Source: Scatomonas sp963928055 (GTDB taxonomy: Bacteria; Bacillota; Clostridia; Lachnospirales; Lachnospiraceae). From it: a stretch of DNA of 64,000 nt. The notes under the pieces are model-generated. The model was not told the origin of the DNA. It ran no database searches and saw only the letters and a program-made list of their open reading frames with translations. Made by a program: the position numbers and the translations under genes. Positions 44,179-52,537 of the stretch are shown here, one piece after another (positions within the stretch are counted from its first letter, which is position 1; each line of letters opens with the position of its first letter). Location of the stretch: the NCBI GenBank assembly GCA_963928055.1, contig CAWVDN010000001.1, positions 930,001 to 994,000 of the forward strand, given 5' to 3'.

Positions 44179-44811
44179 CTATTTCTTTTTTGAATATCCC
44201 CAAAGACTAATTGCAATAGAGAGAAGAAAAATTACAACTGCCGCAATACAAATCCAAAGCAAGTAAGTGGAAATAGAAGCCGGAAGTGCCGACAAACCGG
44301 GGCCATCTTCAAAAAATTTAATCATGTAAAAGATCGGGATTACAACAATTAGCCCCATTGTTTGGGCAGAGCGAAATCCAAACCAAAATGTCAGCGGCAA
44401 ACAAATTCCTGTCCAAATCAATGGGACAATAATGGCACTCAATACTGATAGGCCCAATAGCATTGCGTCAAATTCTGCATGAATTAAACAGGAAACTAAA
44501 GAGAATACAACACTTCCGAGGATGCTAACTACCAGAGTAATCAGGACAGAAAGATACTTGCTTGCAATAACAGAAATATTGCTAATAGGAAGTGCTTTCT
44601 GATATTTTTTCCAGTCAACTTTTTCGTCGGTAGCAAAAGTCATAATGTTTTGCATACTTATTGTCATAGCCAGCATGATACTTCCCATCAATCCACCATA
44701 AACGCCTGCTTTTGCTAAAAGTAAGGCGATTGCAACAGCAGCAATCAAAATAAGTTTTTTATCAATACTCCTAAAGAAAAGCTGGACATCTTTATAAACT
44801 AACCCTCGCAT
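44179..44811 (-). CDS. ABC-2-type permease of the YtrA-linked cassette
   Basis: 210 residues with six hydrophobic segments (LILIAAVAIALLLAKAGVYG, YLSVLITLVVSILGSVVFSL, MLLGLSVLSAIIVPLIWTGI, MGLIVVIPIFYMI, TYLLWICIAAVVIFLLSIAI). The start MRGLVYKDVQLFFRSI is typical of ABC-2 permeases with YtrB-like ATPases. The ATG at 44811 has GGGAGG upstream and overlaps the ATPase gene by 13 bases. Confidence 0.85.
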   Translation of the reverse strand: MRGLVYKDVQLFFRSIDKKLILIAAVAIALLLAKAGVYGGLMGSIMLAMTISMQNIMTFATDEKVDWKKYQKALPISNISVIASKYLSVLITLVVSILGSVVFSLVSCLIHAEFDAMLLGLSVLSAIIVPLIWTGICLPLTFWFGFRSAQTMGLIVVIPIFYMIKFFEDGPGLSALPASISTYLLWICIAAVVIFLLSIAISLWGYSKKK

Positions 44812-45659
44812 GGAATTCCTCCCTTAATATAGAAAAGCATTATATCTTCCAGAGTAGCATTATCCACAATCATATTCTTATATTTGCCCTTTACCATTTC
44901 CCTGTCTTTCACTAAACATTCAATTCCAGTGTTTGATTGGCGGGAAATGAGATAGTCGTCCGGCGATAAAGAGGCAAACTCGCTGCGGCGACATTTCAAT
45001 ATTCCATAATGGTAAACCAAATCATCCTTTTGCTCCTCGAAAATCACCTTGCCTTGATGAATAAGAATTACATAGTCAGCAATTTTCTGAATATCCGAAG
45101 TTATATGTGAGGAAAAGAAAATTGCGTGGGACTCATCTTGAATAAAATCCAGAAAGAGGTCTAATATTTCGTCACGCACAACTGGATCAAGTCCCGCAGT
45201 TGCTTCGTCTAAAATTAGTAATTTCGGTGAATGAGCCAATGCACATATTATTGAAAGTTTCATTTTCATTCCCTTTGAAAAGGAGCCAATAGACTGTTTT
45301 TCAGGAATTTTGAACTTCTTTAGGTAGTCGTAGTATAACTTGTCATTCCACGAAGAAAAAATGCCAGACAACATTTTCCCAACAATTCTTGCATTGAACA
45401 CATCATGGAAATTACATTCATCGAAAACAACACCTACATCATTTCTTGAAGAACAGTGAGGATTGCTTTTCCCCAGAACCTCAATTTCCCCGGCGTCAGG
45501 GATCAATTCATTAAGAATGAGATTTATAGTTGTACTTTTTCCTGCGCCGTTCTCACCAATAAAACCGACAATTCTTCCTTGGGGGACACGAAAAGAAACA
45601 TGATCTAATGTGAAATCCCCTAATGATTTACACAAGCCTGTTACAGAAATACTGTCCAT
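44799..45659 (-). CDS. ABC ATPase of the YtrA-linked cassette (YtrB-like)
   Basis: 286 residues: Walker A FIGENGAGKSTTINL, signature FSKGMKMKLSIICALA (replacing LSGGQ, usual in this branch), Walker B LLILDEATAGLDPVV, switch SSHITSDI. The C-terminal 70 residues are a regulatory-like domain. Start at 45659 after GGAGGTA. Encoded between the GntR regulator and its permease. Confidence 0.92.
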   Translation of the reverse strand: MDSISVTGLCKSLGDFTLDHVSFRVPQGRIVGFIGENGAGKSTTINLILNELIPDAGEIEVLGKSNPHCSSRNDVGVVFDECNFHDVFNARIVGKMLSGIFSSWNDKLYYDYLKKFKIPEKQSIGSFSKGMKMKLSIICALAHSPKLLILDEATAGLDPVVRDEILDLFLDFIQDESHAIFFSSHITSDIQKIADYVILIHQGKVIFEEQKDDLVYHYGILKCRRSEFASLSPDDYLISRQSNTGIECLVKDREMVKGKYKNMIVDNATLEDIMLFYIKGGIPCEG

Positions 45660-45673
45660 ATAATACCTCCCAT

Positions 45674-46045
45674 TTATTCCTCATAAAACAGTTTCAAAAT
45701 ATTCGCCATTTGTTGATACTCAATTCCATGTGAACGGCCTATCTCGGCCACCTTTTGCAGTAATCCTTCGGCAATTCTTAGCTGTTCTTCTTGGATAAAT
45801 TGCTTATTTTGAGCAGCAACAAAACTACCTTTGCCTGATACCGTTTCTATAAATCCATCTCTTGTTAAATCCTCATAAGCTCTTTGAACAGTAATTACAC
45901 TAATATGCAAGTCTTTAGCCAAAGCACGCATAGAGGGCAATGTTTCACCAGCCGAAAGCGTCCCGTCCATAATCATGCTTTTGATTTGAATACATATCTG
46001 TTCATATATTGGCTTATCACTGCTATTGCTGATAAGTATTTCCAT
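45674..46045 (-). CDS. GntR-family regulator, YtrA type
   Basis: 123 residues. The winged HTH KPIYEQICIQIKSMIMDGTL, SAGETLPSMRALAKDLHISV, ITVQRAYEDLTRDGFIETVS is followed by only about 40 residues, the short form typical of the YtrA subfamily, which represses ABC transporter operons. The ATG at 46045 with GGTGGTG upstream is chosen over the longer frame. It is the first gene of the ytr-like cassette. Confidence 0.9.
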   Translation of the reverse strand: MEILISNSSDKPIYEQICIQIKSMIMDGTLSAGETLPSMRALAKDLHISVITVQRAYEDLTRDGFIETVSGKGSFVAAQNKQFIQEEQLRIAEGLLQKVAEIGRSHGIEYQQMANILKLFYEE

Positions 46046-46180
46046 TTCACCACCGTACCTTTCGTACTTTGCGTACTGGTTCACCAAGTACAGTATAGAC
46101 GCTTTTATGCAATTTGTCAACGAGAATCTATAAATCGAAACGACAATCTAAAAGTCTTATAATCCTAAAAATTATAATAA

Positions 46181-46227
46181 AGCGTCGGATGTGCCAACCT
46201 ATACGACACGCACCCGACGCTTTTTTC
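46181..46227. terminator. Hairpin terminator between the HK gene and the YtrA cassette
   Basis: AGCGTCGG (46181-46188) pairs with CCGACGCT (46214-46221), followed by TTTTTT on the plus strand; the minus strand reads into TTTATTATAATTTTT after the stem. It likely ends the histidine kinase transcript on the minus strand. Confidence 0.75.
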
Positions 46228-46246
46228 ATAAGAATTTATAGTGCCA

Positions 46247-47611
46247 TCACCACAAAAATGCCGTAAACTTCACACCGTTTTCCGTATTAACCATGTTGTG
46301 GATGATTTCATGGTGATCCAGGATGGTCTTGGTGATATACAGCCCAAGGCCGCTGCCGCCGCTGTTCCGGTTTCTTGACTTGTCCACCCGGTAGAATGGA
46401 GTGAAGATACGCTCCAAATCTTCCTCGGCAATGTGGACGCCGGTATTCTCCACGGAAAACTCCTCGTCCTTTTGGATGACGGTAATTACCGCGCCCACCG
46501 GCGAATAAGCCACGGCGTTTCCGATCACATTGGTGAACACCTTCTCCATGAGCCGCCGGTCCCCCTGGTAGTGATATTCCGGCTGGATGTCCATGCGAAG
46601 CTCGATCTGCTTATCTTCCATCCGGCCACGGAACTGCCGGCAGACCTTTCGCAGCATTTGGCTGATGTCCAGGTCGGTACGCTCCAGGTGGAAGTCGCTG
46701 CCGCCCATCCGAGCCGCAGAAAGGATTTCTTTCACCAATGCCTCCATGTCATTGGTGGTTTTCATACACCGGCGCAGGTAAGTATCCCGGTCTTTGTATT
46801 CGCCAACCTGATAGATCATGCCCTCCAGTTGCCCCTTGATGATGGCGATGGGAGTTTTCAGCTCATGGGAGACGGCGGTGAAAAATTCCACGCGCTGCTT
46901 TTCCTGCTCACGTTCCCGCTCAATATCTTTCTTCAACTGCCAGTTTGCCGAGCGCAAGCTGGCCAGAGCACTGTTGAGCTGCTCCGCCATCTCGTTCAGG
47001 CTGGTGGCCAGCACACCGATCTCGTCTTGCCGGTTGACTTCACACTTCCAGGTCATGTCCAGGGTAGCCATCCGTTTCGCCACGTTGCTGATACTAACCA
47101 GCGGCTTGGAGTAGTACCGGGAACAAACCACCGCCCCAATGACGGAGATCAACAGAATCACAACGGCAATAAAGGGGATGAGCTTTAGCAGGATGTCATA
47201 GGACTGCGCCACTGCGACCAGGGCGGCATTGGCAAATACATGGTAGGTCTGCCCGCCTTGCTGGAATGTAGCGGAACAGCTCATAGAGGGAGCAGAAGTG
47301 TCCATGTTCTCCATGTCGGCAAAATTCACGGAGAACAGATTATTCCCATATTCATCGTTGATTTCCACCGAGGCGTTGTTCGTCATGGAAAATTCCATCA
47401 GACTGTCCGAACTGGCCTCCCAGCCATTCCGCTCCAGAACCTCCACCAAGTCATAAAAATCAGAAGTGACCTGTCCTTCCAGTTCCGTATGGTAATTCCT
47501 CGGCAGGAAAATCATCACCATGCCGTAAATGATAATGCAGCAGACCACCAGCAGCGCCAGCATACTGAGGAAGGTTTTGGCCTGAATGCTTTGACTAATC
47601 TTCCTTCTCAA
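46247..47611 (-). CDS. Sensor histidine kinase with outer sensor and HAMP domain
   Basis: 454 residues, TTG start overlapping the regulator gene by 17 bases. Helix 1 (FLSMLALLVVCCIIIYGMVM), outer domain of about 100 residues, helix 2 (LIPFIAVVILLISVIGAVV), HAMP (PLVSISNVAKRMATLDMTWK), H-box FFTAVSHELKTPIAIIKGQL, N-box FTNVIGNAVAYSP, and GGSGLGLYITKTILDHH. All catalytic boxes are present. Partner of the OmpR-type regulator and probably controls the permease operon at 38.9-43.9 kb. Confidence 0.92.
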   Translation of the reverse strand: MRRKISQSIQAKTFLSMLALLVVCCIIIYGMVMIFLPRNYHTELEGQVTSDFYDLVEVLERNGWEASSDSLMEFSMTNNASVEINDEYGNNLFSVNFADMENMDTSAPSMSCSATFQQGGQTYHVFANAALVAVAQSYDILLKLIPFIAVVILLISVIGAVVCSRYYSKPLVSISNVAKRMATLDMTWKCEVNRQDEIGVLATSLNEMAEQLNSALASLRSANWQLKKDIEREREQEKQRVEFFTAVSHELKTPIAIIKGQLEGMIYQVGEYKDRDTYLRRCMKTTNDMEALVKEILSAARMGGSDFHLERTDLDISQMLRKVCRQFRGRMEDKQIELRMDIQPEYHYQGDRRLMEKVFTNVIGNAVAYSPVGAVITVIQKDEEFSVENTGVHIAEEDLERIFTPFYRVDKSRNRNSGGSGLGLYITKTILDHHEIIHNMVNTENGVKFTAFLW

Positions 47612-48269
47612 TTTTATATCCCGCCCCTCTCATGGTTTCTATGTAGTCCACACCCAGCTTCTTGCGGATGTTCTTGATATGGGTGTTTACGATTTTTTCG
47701 TCACCAATATAGTCGTAACCCCAAACCGTATCCAGCAGTCTTTCTCTGGACACCACCCGGCCCTGGTTTTCCAGAAGGAGCTTCAAAATCTCAAATTCCC
47801 TGGTGGTCAGGGGAACGCTTTCTGTTCCAACAAGGACGGTAAGGCTGTCCGTATCCACCGTGATTTCCTTATAACGGATCACATTATTGGGCGCAGCGCC
47901 TCCCTGTTCGGCCCGGCGCAGCACCGCTTCGATGTGCTTCATCACAACCGGCATGGAAAAGGGCTTGGTAATGTAATCATCTGCCAGGGCGTCAAATCCC
48001 TTCATCTGACTGTCGTCATCGTCCAAGGCGGTGAGCATGATAATGGGAACCCGGCTCTCCTTCCGCAAGATCTCACACACGGCAAATCCGTCAATTTTGG
48101 GGAGCATTAAGTCCAGAAGCACCAGGTCGGGCTTGTTTACCCGGAACTGTTCAATTCCTTCCAGGCCATCCGCAGCAAGAACCACCGTGTAGCCCGCGTC
48201 CTCCAGAAACGCCCTGATAATATTCTGAATGGATTCTTCATCCTCTATAATCAAAATCATTTTTGACAT
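47595..48269 (-). CDS. OmpR-family response regulator
   Basis: 224 residues: receiver domain MILIIEDEESIQ, phospho-Asp in DLVLLDLMLPKIDG, Lys in DYITKPFSMPV; winged-helix domain EFEILKLLLENQGRVVSRER, LLDTVWGYDYIGDEKIVNTH, IKNIRKKLGVDYIETMRGAG. The ATG at 48269 has GGAGGTG upstream; the longer frame is rejected. Its own promoter carries the AGGTGGAGTT direct repeats that also precede the permease operon, suggesting autoregulation. Confidence 0.93.
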   Translation of the reverse strand: MSKMILIIEDEESIQNIIRAFLEDAGYTVVLAADGLEGIEQFRVNKPDLVLLDLMLPKIDGFAVCEILRKESRVPIIMLTALDDDDSQMKGFDALADDYITKPFSMPVVMKHIEAVLRRAEQGGAAPNNVIRYKEITVDTDSLTVLVGTESVPLTTREFEILKLLLENQGRVVSRERLLDTVWGYDYIGDEKIVNTHIKNIRKKLGVDYIETMRGAGYKIEKED

Positions 48270-48288
48270 CGCTTGCACCTCCAAAGGT

Positions 48289-48323
48289 AGTGTAACATAC
48301 AAAGGTGGAGTTTAGGTGGAGAA
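48289..48323 (-). promoter_or_regulatory. Direct-repeat promoter of the response regulator gene
   Basis: AGGTGGAGTT (48303-48312) and AGGTGGAGAA (48314-48323), 11 bp apart, end eight bases from a -10-like TACACT (48294-48289). Spacing is the same as at 44049-44083. Confidence 0.72.
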
Positions 48324-48461
48324 GGGTGATTTTTTGAAAAATACCCTTGTTCATATTATACCTGAACTACAGTGCCAGAAAAAGTGTGCGAATTTGAATT
48401 TTGTATATCCTCATAGTACGAGATTGTATGACAGGATGTTTCTATTTGAGGAAGTCAAAAA

Positions 48462-48496
48462 TGCCCCTCACCCAACAATATCCAGGTGAGGGGCAT
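48462..48496 (-). terminator. Terminator of sigma-like copy C
   Basis: TGCCCCTCACC pairs with GGTGAGGGGCA, about 13-base loop, directly after the gene on the minus strand. The arms differ from those of copies A and B, so only position is conserved. Confidence 0.7.
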
Positions 48497-48501
48497 TAGA
48501 T

Positions 48502-48954
48502 TTAACTCTCCAATAAGAGCTTCAACTTTTTAAGGATCTTCATTTTCCGAACATGAACAGCATTGCGATATACGCCAAGCTCGTCTGCATATTGCCGTTC
48601 TGTCTTTTCCTCAAAGAACAGTGCCTGGATCAGCGCACGTTCCTCTGGGGCCAGCAGGGAAAGCGCAGTATGTAGCCTGTCCACTTCCAGCTTGTGAAGC
48701 ACCACGCTCTCCACGCTTTCCTGCTCATCGGAGAATTGCTGGGCATTTTCATCCACCAGCCGGTCCAAAGAATCTTCGCGGCTGGGGATGATCTGCACCA
48801 CTTGGCCCTCCTTTCCGAGAACGAACCGCTCGGTTTTCAAATCGTTCTCAAAATAGCGCATTTTCCGGTCGCCCTGCATATAGGCCCGGTACACTTCATC
48901 CGTGACCTCGACAAATTGGCCGCGAATCCATATTCTTTTTTTATCAGCGTCCAC
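48502..48954 (-). CDS. Sigma-70-like region 4 protein, copy C with altered HTH
   Basis: 150 residues, GTG start. Residues 1-115 are almost identical to copies A and B, but the region from about 116 differs sharply: FFEEKTERQYADELGVYRNA-VHVRKMK instead of FFDxRKESELAxELGISQPA-VYKRKMK. The change covers the turn and recognition helix, then identity returns (KMKILKKLKLLLES). This suggests different promoter recognition with unchanged partners. Confidence 0.8.
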   Translation of the reverse strand: MDADKKRIWIRGQFVEVTDEVYRAYMQGDRKMRYFENDLKTERFVLGKEGQVVQIIPSREDSLDRLVDENAQQFSDEQESVESVVLHKLEVDRLHTALSLLAPEERALIQALFFEEKTERQYADELGVYRNAVHVRKMKILKKLKLLLES

Positions 48955-49178
48955 GCTGTTTTACCTCCGATCAGCCTGAATTGCGAGAAATTCAGACTGG
49001 TCGGGCGGCCCCCTACAACGTGGGAATGATGGGGTTCCTCTATATAGAAAAACGCACCTGCAGAATGGGGTATTACCCCAAACGGCAAGTGCGTTTCCTT
49101 TTAGTTCGTGTAAATCATGGCATGATAGTTCAGCGTGAAGGGCATAAAGCCACGGTGAACAGCAAGAGGCTTTTTTAA
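48955..49178 (-). repeat. Structured leader, repeat copy C
   Basis: Same leader as copies A and B. The hairpin by the ribosome site has one changed base (CAGCCTGAATT, a G-T pair), and the inner stem is TGGGGT-ATT-ACCCCA (49066-49080) within AAACGCAC/GTGCGTTT (49050-49057, 49089-49096). Similarity to copy A goes on, more weakly, to about 49330. The rest of the gap up to 49425 holds no gene. Confidence 0.75.
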
Positions 49179-49425
49179 TGGCTTACGCTCTGTCACATTA
49201 TGTCGAAACGCTTTTTCCTCCACGGCGGCTCCCTCCTAAAGCCGTCGTGTTCGTATCAGCGTATAGGCGTCACTCCTTTGTCGAGGGCATAAGGAACGGC
49301 GGCCTTGATGTACTCAAAACCGCCACAGTACCCTGAAAATCCATTATGGGCGCACGAAGCTACCTGCCCTGCAACGTTTTTTTCTTTCCCCGTCTGGCGG
49401 GGCAGGATAGCTTGGCTTATTCGGT

Positions 49426-49797
49426 TTATTCTTGCTCCTGTTCGGCTGCCTCTTTCAGCCGCGAAAAGCTCTCATCGCTGATGATGTGTTCAATCCGGCA
49501 GGCATCGGCCTCCGCAGTCCTGGGGTCAACGCCTGCGGCGATAAGCTGCTCGGTAAAAAAGCAATGGCGCTCGTAGATTTTTTCGGCAACCTCGCGGCCC
49601 ACATCGGTCAGATGGAGAAAGTGATCTTCATCCATTGTAAGAAAGCCGCCGTCCCGCAAGACAGCTACCGCATGGCACACGCTGGGCTTTGACACCTCCA
49701 TGTGCCGGGCCACATCTACGGAGCGTACCATACCGAGTTTCTTTTGGAGAACAAGGATGGTTTCCAGATAGTCCTCCCCGGACGCATAGAGTTTCAT
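49426..49797 (-). CDS. DtxR/MntR-family metal-dependent regulator
   Basis: 123 residues from the ATG at 49797 with AAGGAGG upstream (the longer frame reaches into the ECF ATPase gene). MKLYASGEDYLETILVLQKK is the classic DtxR/MntR start, followed by SVDVARHMEVSKPSVCHAVA (HTH) and a dimerisation domain with metal-ligand residues ERHCFFTEQLI and CRIEHIISDESF. There is no SH3-like third domain, as in MntR. Probably responds to iron or manganese. It is the last gene of the system 2 locus, 11 bases from the ECF ATPase, which ties that transporter to metal supply. Confidence 0.9.
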   Translation of the reverse strand: MKLYASGEDYLETILVLQKKLGMVRSVDVARHMEVSKPSVCHAVAVLRDGGFLTMDEDHFLHLTDVGREVAEKIYERHCFFTEQLIAAGVDPRTAEADACRIEHIISDESFSRLKEAAEQEQE

Positions 49798-49807
49798 CTG
49801 AACCTCC

Positions 49808-51220
49808 TTATTTAGTCGTGAGATCGTAAACAGAGATTGATTCATTTGATATTTCCATTCGACGGGTACACAACAATCCCATTAACTCACGATCATGTGT
49901 CGCCACAAATATTATTCTATTGGAAGATAACTCTTTGATAAGTTCACAAACTTTGATCATGTTGCCATAATCCAAGCCGCTGGTCGGTTCATCAAAAATC
50001 ATAATATCTTTATTTGCAAGAGTGGCTACTGCCAAAGCAAGCCGCTGCTTTTGACCTCCAGAGAGTGTCATAGGATGTTTATCCTTGTAATCCAATAAGT
50101 CCAGTCGTCTTAGAATTTTCGTGATTTCCTGTTCATCAACAGTTTTATTGAGAAGAGAAAATTCTTCCCATACACTATCCGAAAATAACTGATGGACAAC
50201 ATCCTGCATCGTCATGTAACACAGTTCTCGGCGCTTCTTATATGGATATGGCTTTCCATCAAACACAATTCTTCCTGCTTTTTCTTTCATAAGCCCACAA
50301 AGCACACGCAGAAAAGCGGACTTTCCACTTCCATTGCGTCCAGTAACTGCAATAATATCCCCGCGAGCCGCTGCAAAAGATGCGTTGCTGAAAATGGTTC
50401 TATTTTTATAGCTCACGGATAAATTATCAATCTCCAATATGCCTGAATTACACTTCGTAGGCACCTCATCTTTTTCGTTGTCCAAGGTAAAGCAGCGCAA
50501 TCCAAGCCTAATACGTTCTGAATCCGCTAACGCACGAAATTCATCGCCTGTATATACTTTCTGAATAATGCCGTGTTCAATATAAACAGCCTTATCCACT
50601 AAATCCATGAGAAAATATAAGCGATGTTCTGAGATCACAATCGTTTTACCCATTTGCTTCAATTTGAGAAGAATTTCATGCAGCCGGTCAATTCCATCTT
50701 TATCAATATTTGCCGTTGGCTCATCGAGGACATAAATATCCGGATTTACGGCATAAATAGAAGCGAGAGCAAGTATCTGTTTTTCGCCACCAGAAAGGCC
50801 AAAAACACTTCGACCCAACAGATTTTCAATCATAAGATCGTGAACTACTTCTTGAACGCGGGCATTTATTTTGTTTGGCTCTATTCCTAAATTTTCCATG
50901 CCAAAAACCAGTTCACTATCAGAGTCAAGATTAAAAAATTGAGTTTTAGGATTTTGAAAAACTGAGCCTACATCTTCTGATATTTCATAAACTGGTGTTT
51001 TGGCAATTTCTTTTCCTTTAACAACAACAGAGCCAGAATATTTTCCCTCTGTAAAATGCGGAATCAATCCGTTGATGCACTTGGTTGCAGTTGTCTTACC
51101 GCAGGCACTTCTTCCACAGAGAAGGACAAATTCCCCCTTTTTTATTTGCAGATCAAGGGAATTTAACTGTTCTTCACCTGTATTTCCATAGGAAAATGAC
51201 AGGTTTTCAAATGTTATCAT
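49808..51220 (-). CDS. ECF transporter double ATPase (EcfA-EcfA-prime fusion), system 2
   Basis: 470 residues with two complete ATPase domains: first, Walker A CGRSACGKTTATK, signature LSGGEKQIL, Walker B IYVLDEPTANIDKDG; second, Walker A GRNGSGKSAFL, signature LSGGQKQRLALA, Walker B IMIFDEPTSGLDYG. The linker EVPTKCNSGILEIDNLSVSY corresponds to the frameshift position in system 1. It is downstream of the T component with a 14-base gap. Energises the ECF module. Confidence 0.92.
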   Translation of the reverse strand: MITFENLSFSYGNTGEEQLNSLDLQIKKGEFVLLCGRSACGKTTATKCINGLIPHFTEGKYSGSVVVKGKEIAKTPVYEISEDVGSVFQNPKTQFFNLDSDSELVFGMENLGIEPNKINARVQEVVHDLMIENLLGRSVFGLSGGEKQILALASIYAVNPDIYVLDEPTANIDKDGIDRLHEILLKLKQMGKTIVISEHRLYFLMDLVDKAVYIEHGIIQKVYTGDEFRALADSERIRLGLRCFTLDNEKDEVPTKCNSGILEIDNLSVSYKNRTIFSNASFAAARGDIIAVTGRNGSGKSAFLRVLCGLMKEKAGRIVFDGKPYPYKKRRELCYMTMQDVVHQLFSDSVWEEFSLLNKTVDEQEITKILRRLDLLDYKDKHPMTLSGGQKQRLALAVATLANKDIMIFDEPTSGLDYGNMIKVCELIKELSSNRIIFVATHDRELMGLLCTRRMEISNESISVYDLTTK

Positions 51221-51234
51221 AAAATCCCCCCTTC

Positions 51235-51918
51235 TTAAAGCAACACAAAAGCAATAATAACAAGTACAATAGCGACAAAGCAGAGTACATAATCCTGTAT
51301 ATGGAACTGCATAGGTACGGCACAGGTTTTGGGGCGTGGATTATCTATACCACGCGCAGTAATAGCCTGACTTAATTCATCTGCTGTTGTCGAGGCTGAT
51401 AACATGAGCGGTACATAGATATACTCCAATTTTTGAAAAACACCATGTACATTTCTCAATTTCATCGCATCGCTGATTGCCTGTTGTTCTTCACGCAAAG
51501 TAGGGAAGTAGCGTACTGTGATTGCTAACGGTATAATTACAGTCTGAGGTAAATGCCACCTTTGCAATGCGTGCATAAGCAACCGAATAGGTGTCGTCTG
51601 AACGAGCAAAGTTGCTAATGTTACGCAGGGAAGCAACTTGCGGAAAGTAATGACGACAATATTCAGCGAAGTTAATATAATTTCCGGGCAAAATGGCAGC
51701 AAAAAGTATTTAATTGCAAGTAGGGCTATATATGTAACCGCGCTTTTTAGGGCAGCCTTATAGACGCCACATAACAACAGGAGAATAATTAAAGCTGCCA
51801 TTACAATTATTTCAGCCCAGACATAGCTATTTGTGAAAACATAAATATTGATCCCCAACAGCAGGAGAATTTTGGTTCGTGGGTCAAGAACCAAAATTCC
51901 CTTTTTCATTGTACCCAT
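51235..51918 (-). CDS. ECF transporter T component (EcfT), system 2
   Basis: 227 residues, start at 51918 overlapping the S-component stop as TAATG. Five to six hydrophobic segments and the EcfT coupling motif ELSQAITARGIDNP in the last cytosolic loop. LDPRTKILLLLGINIYVFTN is the conserved EcfT start. In system 1 this part is fused to an ATPase domain. Confidence 0.9.
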   Translation of the reverse strand: MGTMKKGILVLDPRTKILLLLGINIYVFTNSYVWAEIIVMAALIILLLLCGVYKAALKSAVTYIALLAIKYFLLPFCPEIILTSLNIVVITFRKLLPCVTLATLLVQTTPIRLLMHALQRWHLPQTVIIPLAITVRYFPTLREEQQAISDAMKLRNVHGVFQKLEYIYVPLMLSASTTADELSQAITARGIDNPRPKTCAVPMQFHIQDYVLCFVAIVLVIIAFVLL

Positions 51919-52511
51919 TAAACGATTCCTGCCTTTTCAAAATGCTTTTTTAACATTTTGCGTCCAATTAAAGTTCCGATAAAACCGCCAACAAAAGCAA
52001 CCGCCAACATTCCAATAAATGAGCCAACTGAGATCATAGACTGTAGCCCTTCCACATACTCTACACCCATACCCATTTCTTCAATGGATTTCATATAAGA
52101 TTCTTGAAACAACCACATAGGTAAAGGAGAACCAATAAAACCAATCGCAGAAAAACCGCCAGCTAATGCAATGCCTTTGAAGGATTTATATCCGAATATT
52201 TTTCTTGCAATTTCTCCCAGAATTCCGGCAACAGCAAATGTAACGATAATCACCCATGTGCATTCTCCTGTCGCAAAAAACAGGATACCGCTGATAATTG
52301 CAAGAAGGAGAGCAGATCCCATTTTAGGCACTTTTGCCAACAAAAGAGTAAAAAATGCTCCGCCGAACAGACCTGCGATTCCTGGCCAAAGCAGCCAAAG
52401 GACTGGTGTGATTCCCACAGGAAGCATCACTACCATTGCGATGGCCATATACAATGCTGAAAAAATCCCAATGTTCACTAAGTCTTTGACTTTAAGTTTG
52501 TTGTTTTCCAT
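51918..52511 (-). CDS. ECF transporter S component, MptD/Trep_Strep family, system 2
   Basis: 197 residues from the ATG at 52511, preceded by GGAAAGGA; the longer frame begins with TTG and is rejected. MENNKLKVKDLVNIGIFSAL matches the Trep_Strep start and the system 1 protein. Five or six membrane segments and a basic C-terminal KKHFEKAG tail. The ECF core T and double ATPase follow immediately. Confidence 0.88.
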   Translation of the reverse strand: MENNKLKVKDLVNIGIFSALYMAIAMVVMLPVGITPVLWLLWPGIAGLFGGAFFTLLLAKVPKMGSALLLAIISGILFFATGECTWVIIVTFAVAGILGEIARKIFGYKSFKGIALAGGFSAIGFIGSPLPMWLFQESYMKSIEEMGMGVEYVEGLQSMISVGSFIGMLAVAFVGGFIGTLIGRKMLKKHFEKAGIV

Positions 52512-52537
52512 AATACTCTTTATCCTTTCCTTGTGTT

